From the NCBI GenBank assembly GCA_029866215.1, contig JARWZU010000022.1, positions 1 through 43,437 on the forward strand: a DNA stretch of 43,437 bases, written 5' to 3'. Position numbers and translations under genes: made by a program. Within the stretch, counting starts at the first letter, position 1. Each line of letters starts with the position of its first letter. The DNA is from Akkermansiaceae bacterium (GTDB taxonomy: Bacteria > Verrucomicrobiota > Verrucomicrobiia > Verrucomicrobiales > Akkermansiaceae). A model generated the notes under the pieces. That model saw only the letters and a list, made by a program, of their open reading frames with translations, had not been told where the DNA came from and made no database searches. Below are positions 29,247 to 38,045 of this stretch, piece by piece.

Positions 29247-30647
29247 TCAAGCTTCCCATTCCATGTTCTCGTCGTCGGCCACTGGGGCCAACTTCCGGAA
29301 ATGCACCTGGCCGACGCGCCGACCATCGGTGCTGGCGATTCGGGCCTCGTAGCCCAAAATCTCAAGGGTCTCACCGACTTCAGGGAACCGCTCGAGCTGC
29401 TGGGTCAGGTAGCCACCCACGGTGGTCACTTCGCCGCTTTCGAGGAACAACTCTGGCACATGGCCGGCGAGATCATTGAGCGTCATGGCCCCCTCGATCA
29501 CAAATTCGTCGTCATTGATGCGGGTGAATGACGAGCGCTCGTTGTCGAACTCATCCTGGATGTCCCCCACCAGCTCCTCCATCACATTGTCGAGGAAAAC
29601 GATCCCAACTGGCGTGCCAAACTCGTCAACCGCCATCGCAAGGTGCGCATGCTCGCGGAGGAAGAACCGCAAGAGGGTATCGAGCGGCATCGTGTCTGGC
29701 ACGATTTTCAACTCGCGCTTGATCCGCATCAAATCCGGCTCGGGCTCCTTGATCAGCTTGAACAGGTCCTTGATATGAATCAGGCCGATCGCATGATCCA
29801 AGTGCCCTTTGACCAAAGGAAACCGCGTATGCTTGCTGCTCATCGCAATCTCCAAGGTTTTTTCGAACGGCTGATCGGCATCGAGGATGACCACTTTATT
29901 CCGTGGGGTCATCACATCACGAACCCAGAGCTCGTTGAGGCCTAAGGCATTGATCAGGATCTCACGCTCCGTTTCAGTCACCTCTTGGGACTTGCCGCTC
30001 TGGGTTACCAGGAGTGCCAACTCCTCCGCCGAGTGGATGTGCTCGCCCTCATTGATTGGATCGATCCGGAAAAGCACCTTGAGGAGCCAATTGGCCGTTC
30101 CATTGAAAAACACAATGAGCGGCTTGAATGCCTTGTAAAAAATATGCAGCGGCCCACAAAGCAACAGCGTAGTCGCGACCGACTTGCGAATCGCGATCGA
30201 CTTGGGCATCAACTCCCCGACCACCACATGCAAGAAGGTGAACGAGGCAATCGCCAACACCAGCGACAGCCAATAGACGACGTTTTGCGGCAGGCCCAAC
30301 TGGAAAAACAACGGCGCCACCAAGGCAGTCACAAAGGGCTCACCCAGGAATCCAAGTGCCAGTGATGAAATCGTGATCCCCAGCTGACAGGCCGAAAGAT
30401 AACCATCCAAATGCGTCACCACATGCATCGCGGTTTTTCCGCTGCGTGAGGACTCCTTGCCGTTGGACTCGATCTGGCTGGGGCGCACCTTTACGATCGC
30501 AAACTCTGCCGCCACATAGAAGGCATTAAGCAGCAGGAAAAAGGCGATCCCGACCAAGTAGAGGACAAACTCCACACCCGTTGGAAATTCGGTCGCGAGC
30601 GTGTGCCCGGACGTCGAGAGTAGAAAGCTGGGAAAAGTTGAGATCAC
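29247..30647 (-). CDS. CNNM/CorC (HlyC)-type membrane protein with CBS domains
   Basis: A member of the DUF21-CBS-CorC_HlyC family, often annotated as hemolysin and now linked to divalent cation (Mg/Co) homeostasis. The N-terminal DUF21 has about four hydrophobic segments (FVLYLVGIAFFLLLNAFYVAA; YWLSLVLAIASFTFLHVVVG). A CBS pair lies at about 230-345 (VRDVMTPRNKVVILDADQPF; HLDHAIGLIHIKDLFKL). The C-terminal CorC_HlyC domain lies at about 365-455 (DEFVIEGAMTLNDLAGHVPE). At 466 aa it is normal length. It starts only 6 bp after the FmdB-like gene, so it is the third gene of an rpsN-led transcript. Confidence 0.88.
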   Translation of the reverse strand: MISTFPSFLLSTSGHTLATEFPTGVEFVLYLVGIAFFLLLNAFYVAAEFAIVKVRPSQIESNGKESSRSGKTAMHVVTHLDGYLSACQLGITISSLALGFLGEPFVTALVAPLFFQLGLPQNVVYWLSLVLAIASFTFLHVVVGELMPKSIAIRKSVATTLLLCGPLHIFYKAFKPLIVFFNGTANWLLKVLFRIDPINEGEHIHSAEELALLVTQSGKSQEVTETEREILINALGLNELWVRDVMTPRNKVVILDADQPFEKTLEIAMSSKHTRFPLVKGHLDHAIGLIHIKDLFKLIKEPEPDLMRIKRELKIVPDTMPLDTLLRFFLREHAHLAMAVDEFGTPVGIVFLDNVMEELVGDIQDEFDNERSSFTRINDDEFVIEGAMTLNDLAGHVPELFLESGEVTTVGGYLTQQLERFPEVGETLEILGYEARIASTDGRRVGQVHFRKLAPVADDENMEWEA

Positions 30648-30653
30648 AACGAG

Positions 30654-30914
30654 TTAGAGCTTTTCATACACCCCTTGGTCACGACGTTCAAGAATCGTGA
30701 ATCCGGCCTTTTTAGCGTCTACCACCGATAGCGGTTTCGTCACCGTGGGGGTATTGATTCGCGAGATCACCTTGCGAACCTTTTTTTTGCAGAGGGGGCA
30801 AACCAGCAGTGGCTCCCGGTCAATGGGGCGCCTCAGTTCGAATCCGCGGGCACAGACGCGACAACAATGCTCCGGATCCTCCGGTGATTCAGAAACGTAT
30901 TCGTAGATTGGCAT
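30654..30914 (-). CDS. FmdB-like zinc-ribbon protein
   Basis: A small protein (86 aa) starting MPIYEYV, the hallmark of the FmdB putative regulatory protein family. Two Cys pairs form a zinc ribbon: CRVC and CPLC. The usual gap between the pairs has an inserted charged stretch, and the C-terminal half (RINTPTVTKPLSVVDAKKAG) is not part of the common family. The function of the family is unsettled. It lies between rpsN (62 bp upstream) and the CNNM-type gene (6 bp downstream). Confidence 0.75.
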   Translation of the reverse strand: MPIYEYVSESPEDPEHCCRVCARGFELRRPIDREPLLVCPLCKKKVRKVISRINTPTVTKPLSVVDAKKAGFTILERRDQGVYEKL

Positions 30915-30976
30915 AAAAAGGACGTGGGAACGATTCAGATTCGTCTCACGTCAGAGTAAGCGAAAACCGTGCCAGA

Positions 30977-31246
30977 TTACCAGCTCGACTTGGTCACGCC
31001 AGGAAGCAATCCAGCAGAAGCCATTTCGCGAAAGGTGATCCGTGAGAGACGGAAGCGGCGCAAGAATGCACGACGGCGGCCGGTGATTTCGCAGCGATTC
31101 ACCAAACGGGTTGGGCTGGCGTCACGGGGCAGCATGGAAAGTCCCACATAGTCCTTCTCAGCTTTCAGCTTGAGGCGGAGTGCAGCGTATTTCTCGACAG
31201 TTTCTTGTTTGCGCGCGTTGCGGGCGATCCAACTTTTCTTAGCCAT
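30977..31246 (-). CDS. rpsN: 30S ribosomal protein S14 (zinc-free form)
   Basis: Small-subunit ribosomal protein. The start at 31246 gives the standard [17 protein letters not shown]; the frame is open further to 31294, but that extension is not conserved. Family motifs are [19 protein letters not shown] and [19 protein letters not shown], with KSSW at the end. At 89 aa, and with only one cysteine, it is the long form that does not need zinc. It is isolated from the S10/spc ribosomal operons and heads a transcript with the FmdB-like and CNNM-type genes. Confidence 0.96.
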   Translation of the reverse strand: MAKKSWIARNARKQETVEKYAALRLKLKAEKDYVGLSMLPRDASPTRLVNRCEITGRRRAFLRRFRLSRITFREMASAGLLPGVTKSSW

Positions 31247-31373
31247 AATTCGGGGCACAGGTGTTACTGGATTGCCAGACGGATGCAAGCCCAAAGTCGC
31301 CGATTCTAGGAATTTTTCCGCTCAAGCGTCTCAAGCACCGCTCAAACCATCGAAACTTCAGGCCAAAACCGCG

Positions 31374-32534
31374 TCAAACCCTTGCGTTGGCAGCCAACCA
31401 TCTCCGCCGGGTGAATAAAGGCAAGACGCCGAGGCCAGCAAGCAGCGCCGCCTTCGGTTCTGGCACGACCGTGACGATCCCAGTCCCGGAGTCAACGATA
31501 GCAGAGTGACCGCCGGACAAGCCACTGACATTGACCGCTGAGAAGGCTCCCTCGTAGTGGCCAAAGTCGAAGATTTTCACGCTCGTGTTGTGGGAGAAAG
31601 CCTCACCCGGCTTAAAGTGGAGATTCAGCGCACCCCCAAAACTCACCATCTTGGAAAGCCCACCCTTGGCGAGATCGTAGGTGCCGATGCCAAATCCGCC
31701 CGAGGAGAAATCGAAATTCGCGATTGAGCCGGATTGCAGTGCCAAGTTGTGCTCGAACGTGATCGTTCCCAGAAGAGAACCGATCCCGAGAGTTCCGTGG
31801 ATCGTGAGATCACCCGTCACCGAGCCATTTCCGGTGAGGGACTGGCCAGATCCCAGCGAAGCATTTGCCTTTGCGGCGACGTTGAGGTTACCACCATCGA
31901 GTGACACTTCAGAGGTGTTGGCGATCGACCCGCTGGCACCAGTCGCGAGTGCGCCGCCACCGACGATCGTTTTTCTAGAGTAGGTGGTGATTCCATTGAT
32001 CGTTAAGGTTCCCGTCCCCACCTTCTTCAAAGTTCCTCCTGAACTGATGAGACCGGTGGAAAAAGTGACATTTCGGCCGTTGGTATCGAGAGAGTAGGCT
32101 TGACCAGCCGCCGTGCTGAAGCGGTTGGAATAATCGGTGATGTTGTCGCTGGAAAATTGCAAGGTGCCACCGCCGAAGCCGATGCTCCCCGTCGAACCCA
32201 AGGCACCCGCGCTGCCCAGCGCCAAGACGCCCGCGTCGAGTTGGGTGCCGCCCGAATAAGTGTTCGAACCCACGAGGATCACCGTTCCCGCAGTGGACTT
32301 CGTCAACGCGCCACCACCGGCCAAATTTGCGGCGATCGATCCGCTGCGCACGTCGTAGGAGGTACCGATCAGCACACCCGTCGTGCCAGTGATATTTCCA
32401 CTCGAAAGAATCACCGCGCCGACGGTATCGCTGAACGTCTTGAGATCGAGGGTGCCCCCCGAAACCTGAACCGCACCACTCGCAAGCGCGTTGCTCACCC
32501 CGTAGGCGAGCGTGCCCGCCTGAATATCGGGGAG
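31374..32534 (-). pseudogene. 5'-truncated autotransporter-repeat / PEP-CTERM protein gene
   Basis: A minus-strand frame of about 386 codons with autotransporter-associated beta-strand repeats (GGGALTKSTAGTVILVGSNTYSGGT; GGTLKKVGTGTLTING) and a PEP-CTERM tail (VVPEPKAALLAGLGVLPLFTRRRW). The repeats continue in frame upstream of the only candidate start (GTG at 32498) as DIQAGTLAYGV, then hit TAG at 32535-32537. No signal peptide is found. The first part of the gene is therefore missing, replaced by the unrelated sequence that carries the 21-bp array. It may be unexpressed. Confidence 0.78.
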
Positions 32535-33263
32535 CTAGAATGGTCAAAAAGGGGGTCGTGCAAAGTGCATCATTCCAAATGAGAATCAATCGATTTCGTG
32601 AAAAAGCCTCATTGAGCCAGAAACAACCTCTAATCCGCAGTTGCGGATCTTGTCGGTGTTTGAGGACGGAAACGAACGCCCATCGGGTAGAAGAGCACTG
32701 CATTTTAAATTCCTTGAGAGGATTGGAACTTGGCGACCTTCCTAACGAATGGGTCGACGACCGCCCCGATGTCGAGGTTCCCGTACGCCATGTAAGCCCT
32801 CCGTTACTCGATGCACGAACCCCGTTACGCGATGTAAAACAACTTTTACATCATGTTCGGGTGCTTGTGCGCGATGTAAAGTTGCCCGTACATCATGTTC
32901 GGGTGCTTGTGCGCGATGTAAAATTGCCCGTGCACGATGTTCGGGTGCTTGTGCGCGATGTAAAATTGCCCGTGCACGATGTACGGGCACCCGTGCACGA
33001 TGTTCGGGTGCTTGTGCACGATGTAAAACGACCCGTGCACGATGTAAAACGACCCGCGCACAACGGGACGGACCCCTGTGCGCGAGACATGGAAAGGCAC
33101 GTCCGCCGCCACCGCATGGATTCAGATTCAACGAGTCGCACATGAAATAGGTGGAAAATCATCTCGCCGAAGCTCCGTTGCCAGTGCCCGTCACCTGACC
33201 CATCCGCCCGCCCCAGCCGAATTCCAATGGTGGATTCTAGGTTGAAAAGCATGAGTTGACCTT
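32535..33263. other. gene-free insert-like region between truncated PEP-CTERM gene and mutT
   Basis: This 729-bp stretch has long open frames on both strands, but they arise because the 21-bp repeat lacks stops in five frames; none has homology I recognise. It holds a perfect inverted repeat, ATCCGCA-GT-TGCGGAT (32633-32648), the 21-bp array (32771-33064) and about 200 bp of plain sequence before mutT. The abrupt start against the truncated gene suggests a rearrangement or insertion border near 32535. Confidence 0.6.
32771..33064. repeat. 21-bp tandem array 1, 14 units
   Basis: Fourteen consecutive units of exactly 21 bp (294 bp). Each starts GT (one GC), then has a variable window (positions 3-9), then a core close to CCCGTGCACGAT. 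From 32855 to 32980 two subtypes alternate, GTTCGGGTG-led and GTAAA-led, giving a 42-bp higher-order period. Units at the left end are the most diverged, and a further degenerate unit may lie at 32750-32770. Changes do not prefer a third codon position, so protein coding is unlikely. It is not a CRISPR array: there are no spacers. Confidence 0.93.
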
Positions 33264-33293
33264 GTGCTCGATTGCGAGGCAAGTTGCCGGCGG

Positions 33294-33689
33294 ATGATTG
33301 ACGTGGTTTGTGGAGTGATTGAGGATGGAAGTGGCCGGTATTTGGCGTGCTTGCGTCCGGAGGGGAAGCACCTTGAGGGCTTGTGGGAGTTTCCCGGGGG
33401 GAAGGTTGAGGAGGGGGAGTCACCTGAATCGGCGCTCGCCCGTGAACTTCTTGAGGAGTTGGCGGTGGAAGTCGAGGTCGGAGCAGCTCTAAAATCGGTG
33501 ATTTGGAGTTATGAGCTGAGGACGATTCGGTTGTTGCCGTTTCGATGCAGGCTCATCGCTGGCCAGCCCCAAGCGATGGAGCACGAGCGGATCATGTGGT
33601 GCCTTCCGGAGCAATTTGACGACCTCATTTGGGCGGAAGCGGACATTCCGATCCTTCAGGAAATCCGCTCATTGGCGGGTGCTGAATAG
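33294..33689 (+). CDS. mutT: NUDIX hydrolase, MutT-like
   Basis: Likely hydrolyses oxidised nucleoside triphosphates such as 8-oxo-dGTP. The Nudix box runs from G36 with E42, R50-E51 and E54-E55 (GKVEEGESPESALARELLEE); the usual final glycine is alanine. LEGLWEFPGGK just before it is typical of MutT. Met at 33294 gives 131 aa, the normal MutT length; the frame is open ten codons further up. It is convergent with rsmD, and the two 3' ends overlap by 34 bp. Confidence 0.85.
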   Translation: MIDVVCGVIEDGSGRYLACLRPEGKHLEGLWEFPGGKVEEGESPESALARELLEELAVEVEVGAALKSVIWSYELRTIRLLPFRCRLIAGQPQAMEHERIMWCLPEQFDDLIWAEADIPILQEIRSLAGAE

Positions 33690-34222
33690 ATCAGGATCGT
33701 GCTGTTGCCATATTCACGGCGGGCGACGAGCGTGAAATCTTCGGAGGTGGGAGACGCTTGGTGGGATGAAATTTCGGCGACGAGCCAGCCGTCGGGCGCG
33801 AGGCGAGGGTGGATCAAGCCGGCAGTAAGTAGATCTGACAGATGATCCTTGTCGCCGTGGTACTTCCAGTAAGGAGGATCGGCGAAAATCAGGTCGTAAC
33901 GCGCGGCATCACGTTTAAGGAAAGCGGGGACGTCAGATTTCACGGCGTGACCGCCACCGAGTCGGGCTTTGGTCAGATTTTCGGTGATGGTGGTGATTGC
34001 TTGGCGGTGGTCATCGACAAACGTGCAAGAGGTGGCACCTCGGCTCAATGCCTCAAGGCCAAGCGCGCCCGAGCCGGCAAAAAGGTCGAGCACCTTTGCC
34101 TGTTCAAGCCGCTCACCGAGGATCGAAAAGATCGCTTGGCGGACAAAGTCTGTGGTAGGGCGTGCGACGGCTGAAGGCACCTTGATGGCGATACGCCCGG
34201 CTTTTCCCGCGATGATTCTCAT
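33656..34222 (-). CDS. rsmD: 16S rRNA (guanine(966)-N2)-methyltransferase
   Basis: A SAM-dependent methyltransferase acting on 16S rRNA in the assembling 30S subunit. Motif I is VLDLFAGSGALGLEALSRGA (44-63) and the amino-methyltransferase signature DPPY is at 115-118. The start MRIIAGKAGR at 34222 is the conserved opening (188 aa), while the frame is open to 34273. Its end overlaps the convergent mutT by 34 bp. Confidence 0.92.
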   Translation of the reverse strand: MRIIAGKAGRIAIKVPSAVARPTTDFVRQAIFSILGERLEQAKVLDLFAGSGALGLEALSRGATSCTFVDDHRQAITTITENLTKARLGGGHAVKSDVPAFLKRDAARYDLIFADPPYWKYHGDKDHLSDLLTAGLIHPRLAPDGWLVAEISSHQASPTSEDFTLVARREYGNSTILIYSAPANERIS

Positions 34223-34309
34223 GGATTCTGGGTTGGGGGGCTTTGTGGGAAGCTGGTTCGTGGCGAGTGCCAAGGCCTTGGCTTGCGACTGCGGGGGCCG
34301 ATTCTCGTC

Positions 34310-35086
34310 TCAATTCTTCTTGGTGTTCTTCGAAGCGGGTTTAGGGGTCGGCTTTGGTGCGGGTTTGGCCGCTGGTTCAGGATTTTTTGCTGCGCTCGAT
34401 GCGGTGATTGGGAAGCGCACGACTAGGCTGCTGTCGAGCAGGCGGGATCCCTCGGTGGAGGTTTCCTGTGCACGATAGATGACCACTCCGTGGGCATTTC
34501 CAGAAAATCGGCCGAGAGCGACATTTTCCTTCATTTTTCCGAGCACGGTTTCTTCTTCGAATTTCCACTCAAGTCCCGACCACTCGCCAAGGATGCTGGT
34601 GGCGTCGGCTTTGATGTCATCGGCGCGTTTTAGTTCGCCGCTCGGCGAGCGAAAGGTGTCGGTTTTCGCGTTGTAGCGCAGGGTGGTGAGTGAAGAGGCG
34701 CCGCCGGTGGCAAAAAGTGACCATGTGTCGGCAGAACTTTTGCGGAGGGTGAGGACGACCTCCTCACGCGGTTTGAATTCACGCTTGCTCCAGAGCGCGA
34801 GGTAGTCGTCGTATTCGGTTTTGATCAGTCCAAGGCGTTCATCGAATGGCAGGGGAATCCCTGGCTTGGACTGGGCAGAAAATTCGCGGAACCACTTCGG
34901 ATCCTTGCGTGCGGCCGTCTCGACCTTCGCGACCAATTTGTCGATTTCTGGCGGTGGCATGACCACCCCGATTTGGCCTTTCACCGGAACATCTGGCTCA
35001 AAAAGGCCGGAGAAGACTTTTGGGATCTCGGCCGCGGCTAGATTTGCTGCGAAAATGACGGATGCAAGTGAGGCACAAATTTTCAT
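34310..35086 (-). CDS. secreted protein of unknown function with a Pro/Lys/Ala-rich tail
   Basis: Not recognised. It has 258 aa with a signal peptide (residues 1-19, cleaving near LAAA-EI). A mixed alpha/beta body follows (about 25-210; EVVLTLRKSSADTWSLF, GEWSGLEWKFEEE, AHGVVIYRAQE). A low-complexity C-terminus of alternating KPAPKPTPKPASK could bind or span the envelope. The central part, with strands around GxWSGLEWKFEE, suggests a lipocalin- or beta-barrel-like fold, but this is a guess. It lies 91 bp downstream of sdhA, in the place where sdhB is usually found. Confidence 0.7.
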   Translation of the reverse strand: MKICASLASVIFAANLAAAEIPKVFSGLFEPDVPVKGQIGVVMPPPEIDKLVAKVETAARKDPKWFREFSAQSKPGIPLPFDERLGLIKTEYDDYLALWSKREFKPREEVVLTLRKSSADTWSLFATGGASSLTTLRYNAKTDTFRSPSGELKRADDIKADATSILGEWSGLEWKFEEETVLGKMKENVALGRFSGNAHGVVIYRAQETSTEGSRLLDSSLVVRFPITASSAAKNPEPAAKPAPKPTPKPASKNTKKN

Positions 35087-35177
35087 CGTTTGGTCGCATG
35101 TTGGGCGTCGCCCATGGGAAATTCAAGCTGCAATCGTACCCGAGTTTCCCCGAGCAAGTGGGCGCAATGCGTGAGCC

Positions 35178-37154
35178 TCACGCGTAACTGCGGATCGAAA
35201 CGTGGACTTCTTCGTAAGCGAGGGGCTCCTTGTGAAGGGTTGGTGCTTTGCCCTCGCCATTGTATTGCCATGCGGCGACGTGTGAAAAGTCTGCGTCGTT
35301 GCGTCTGGCTTCACCGGCTTGGGTGGTTCCCGCTAGGACTTCTGGGTCATTCTCGAAGAACTGATGTTCCGTGCGGAAGTGTCCACCGCAGGATTCTTCG
35401 CGCTCGAGAGCGTCGTGGCACATGACCTCGCCAAACTCGAGGAAATCGGCGACGCGGCCAGCCTTTTCGAGCTCCATGTTCGCTTGGTCGCCAGAACCTG
35501 GGATGATGATGTTTTGCCAAAATTCCTCGCGGATTTGCGGGATTCTCTCGAGTGCTTCGGTCAGGCCCTCGCGCGAGCGGGCCATGCCGCACTTGTCCCA
35601 AATGATCAATCCGAGCTCGCGGTGGAATGAGTCCACGGTGCGCTTGCCGCGGATCGAGAGGAGCTTGGAAATCCGTTCACGGGTCTCGGCCTCGGTTTGT
35701 TTGAACTCCGGCATTTCAGTGCTCACGCTGCCGGGTTTTTGGTTGACCAGGTAATTGGCGATGGTGGATGGGATGACAAAATAGCCGTCTGCCAGGCCCT
35801 GCATGAGTGCGGATGCGCCGAGGCGGTTCGCCCCGTGGTCCGAGAAATTTGCCTCGCCGAGGACATGTAGTCCGGGGACATTCGACATCAGGTTGTAGTC
35901 CACCCAGAGTCCGCCCATGGTGTAGTGGACGGCTGGGTAAATCATCATCGGGACCTTGTAGGGGTCTTCTCCGGCGATTTTTTCATACATTTGGAAGAGA
36001 TTGCCGTAGCGGGCACGGATGGTCGCCTCGCCGAGGCGTTTGGTGGCATCGCGGAAGTCGAGATAAACTCCGAGGCCCGTGGGGGCGATGCCGCGGCCTT
36101 CGTCGCAGACCTCTTTGGCGGCGCGAGATGAAATGTCACGCGGGGCAAGGTTGCCGAATGATGGGTATTTCCGCTCGAGGAAGTAATCGCGCTCGTCCTC
36201 GGCCACATCGTTCGGGCTGAGTTGTTTGTTGCGGATTTTTGCGGCGACTTCTGCGGATTTCGGTGCCCAGATGCGGCCGTCATTGCGGAGCGACTCGGAC
36301 ATCAGGGTGAGCTTGGATTGATAGTCTCCGCTTACGGGAATGCAGGTCGGGTGGATTTGCGTGTAGCATGGGTTGGCAAAAAGCGCACCGCGGCGGGCTG
36401 CACGCCAAGCAGCGGTGACGTTGCATCCCATCGCGTTGGTCGAGAGGAAGAACACATTGCCGTAGCCACCGGTCGCGAGGATCACCGCATCTGCGGCGTG
36501 GGTGGAAATCGCCCCTGTGTTTAGGTCGCGGACGACGATTCCTTTGGCATGCCCGTTGACGAGCACGAGGTCGAGCATCTCGGTGCGAGGATACATTTTG
36601 ACGCCGCCCTTGTGGATTTCCTTTTCGAGCGCTTGGTAGCAGCCGATGAGAAGTTGCTGGCCGGTTTGGCCACGGGCATAAAACGTCCGTGAGACTTGCG
36701 AGCCACCAAATGAACGGTTGTCGAGCAAACCGCCATATTCACGGGCGAAGGGAACGCCTTGGGCGACGCATTGGTCGATGATCGAGTTGGAGACTTCGGC
36801 AAGGCGGCGGACATTGCCCTCACGAGAGCGGAAATCACCGCCTTTGATGGTGTCGTAAAACAAGCGATGGACCGAGTCGCCGTCGTTTTGGTAGTTCTTA
36901 GCGGCGTTGATGCCACCTTGTGCGGCGATCGAGTGGGCGCGGCGTGGGCTGTCTTGATAGCAAAAGCATTTCACTTGGTAGCCCATCTCGGCGAGTGAGG
37001 CAGCGGCAGAGCCACCCGCGAGGCCTGAACCGACGACGATGATCGTGAACTTCCGTTTGTTCGCAGGGTTGATGAGCTTGGAGTCCGTTTTGTGCTTGGA
37101 CCATTTTTGATCAAGCGGGCCGGACGGGATTTTGCTGTCGAGGACGATGGACAT
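35178..37154 (-). CDS. sdhA: succinate dehydrogenase / fumarate reductase flavoprotein subunit
   Basis: FAD-containing catalytic subunit of respiratory complex II. The dinucleotide fold is [17 protein letters not shown] (residues 36-52), and the FAD-linking histidine region is [17 protein letters not shown]. Substrate-site stretches are [25 protein letters not shown] and [15 protein letters not shown]. At 658 aa it is longer than the alpha-proteobacterial type and matches the Bacteroidetes/epsilon-type enzymes that pair with a single five-helix cytochrome b. sdhC lies 36 bp upstream. The iron-sulfur subunit sdhB is not downstream. Confidence 0.95.
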   Translation of the reverse strand: MSIVLDSKIPSGPLDQKWSKHKTDSKLINPANKRKFTIIVVGSGLAGGSAAASLAEMGYQVKCFCYQDSPRRAHSIAAQGGINAAKNYQNDGDSVHRLFYDTIKGGDFRSREGNVRRLAEVSNSIIDQCVAQGVPFAREYGGLLDNRSFGGSQVSRTFYARGQTGQQLLIGCYQALEKEIHKGGVKMYPRTEMLDLVLVNGHAKGIVVRDLNTGAISTHAADAVILATGGYGNVFFLSTNAMGCNVTAAWRAARRGALFANPCYTQIHPTCIPVSGDYQSKLTLMSESLRNDGRIWAPKSAEVAAKIRNKQLSPNDVAEDERDYFLERKYPSFGNLAPRDISSRAAKEVCDEGRGIAPTGLGVYLDFRDATKRLGEATIRARYGNLFQMYEKIAGEDPYKVPMMIYPAVHYTMGGLWVDYNLMSNVPGLHVLGEANFSDHGANRLGASALMQGLADGYFVIPSTIANYLVNQKPGSVSTEMPEFKQTEAETRERISKLLSIRGKRTVDSFHRELGLIIWDKCGMARSREGLTEALERIPQIREEFWQNIIIPGSGDQANMELEKAGRVADFLEFGEVMCHDALEREESCGGHFRTEHQFFENDPEVLAGTTQAGEARRNDADFSHVAAWQYNGEGKAPTLHKEPLAYEEVHVSIRSYA

Positions 37155-37190
37155 GGTGTGAATGCGGTGGAGTTTTCGACGGAAAAAGAG

Positions 37191-37868
37191 TTAGGCCAAG
37201 AAGCCGAGTAGCACGGAGATGGGGATTGAGATGAAGCCAGCCCAAATCACGAGGCTGTAGGCGATCGAAGACTGTTTGATGAGCCCTTGGGCTTTCTTCG
37301 AGCGCAGGCCAAGCGTTTGGAAGACCGAAGCGACTCCGTGGGAGAGGTGCGAGCAAAGCAGCGTCATGGAAATCACATAGAAGAGCACCACGAGCGGGCT
37401 TTTAAACCCAACGATCACCATCTCATAAGGATCTTCCTCGCCGATTTTTGCCAAGTTCGAATCGACCCGAACCGTGTAATGGAGGATGTGAAAAATCACG
37501 AAAGCAAGGATGGTGAGGCCTGAGAGGATCATGATTCTCGATGATTTCGAGGCTTGGATGGTGGCCTTGTATTCGTAGGCTTGGCGGCTTGCGCGGTTTT
37601 GGCGGCTGAGGGAAATCGTGCCGATCACATGCAGGGCCAGCGTGATGAACAGCACCAGTCGAGCGATCCAGACTCCAGTGCCATGCAGCATCGAGTGGAG
37701 GAATTCAGCGTATTCGTTGAAGGCTTCGCGGCCGACGTACATCAGGAGGTTCCCAGAGAGGTGGCCTGCGAGGAAAACAACAAGGACGAGCCCGGTGACG
37801 GCCACGACGATTTTTTTTCCGATGGAAGAGGACCAGTAGGTGTTGAGGCAGCGGCTGAGAGCGTTCAT
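37191..37868 (-). CDS. sdhC: succinate dehydrogenase cytochrome b subunit
   Basis: A membrane anchor of complex II, of the single-subunit b558 type that binds two hemes. It has five hydrophobic helices (about 18-45, 63-88, 108-130, 152-175, 195-222). Histidines suited to heme ligation sit in each core helix: LAGHLSGN, LALHVIGT, IFHILHYT and CSHLSHGVAS. At 225 aa it fits that family. It is the first gene of the sdhC-sdhA pair. Confidence 0.92.
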   Translation of the reverse strand: MNALSRCLNTYWSSSIGKKIVVAVTGLVLVVFLAGHLSGNLLMYVGREAFNEYAEFLHSMLHGTGVWIARLVLFITLALHVIGTISLSRQNRASRQAYEYKATIQASKSSRIMILSGLTILAFVIFHILHYTVRVDSNLAKIGEEDPYEMVIVGFKSPLVVLFYVISMTLLCSHLSHGVASVFQTLGLRSKKAQGLIKQSSIAYSLVIWAGFISIPISVLLGFLA

Positions 37869-38045
37869 GGCAAATGGTGAGTTCCGAAAGTTTCGCGAAC
37901 CGGCCGAGAAATAAGCAGGGAAGAGCAGGTTTTCAAGGGGAGAGTCGGTCTAGGGTGAAATGAGGCAGTGAATCAGGAGATTTTAAGCATTTATCTGAGG
38001 AAATGAGGGAAATTTAGTGTGTGGCGCTGCGTTGTTTTCCGCAAA

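Noticed and set aside
32540-33145. Long open frames through array 1 encoding heptapeptide repeats
   Set aside because: The 21-bp unit lacks stops in five frames, so long ORFs are automatic; substitutions are not biased to third codon positions and no frame has a recognisable N-terminus.
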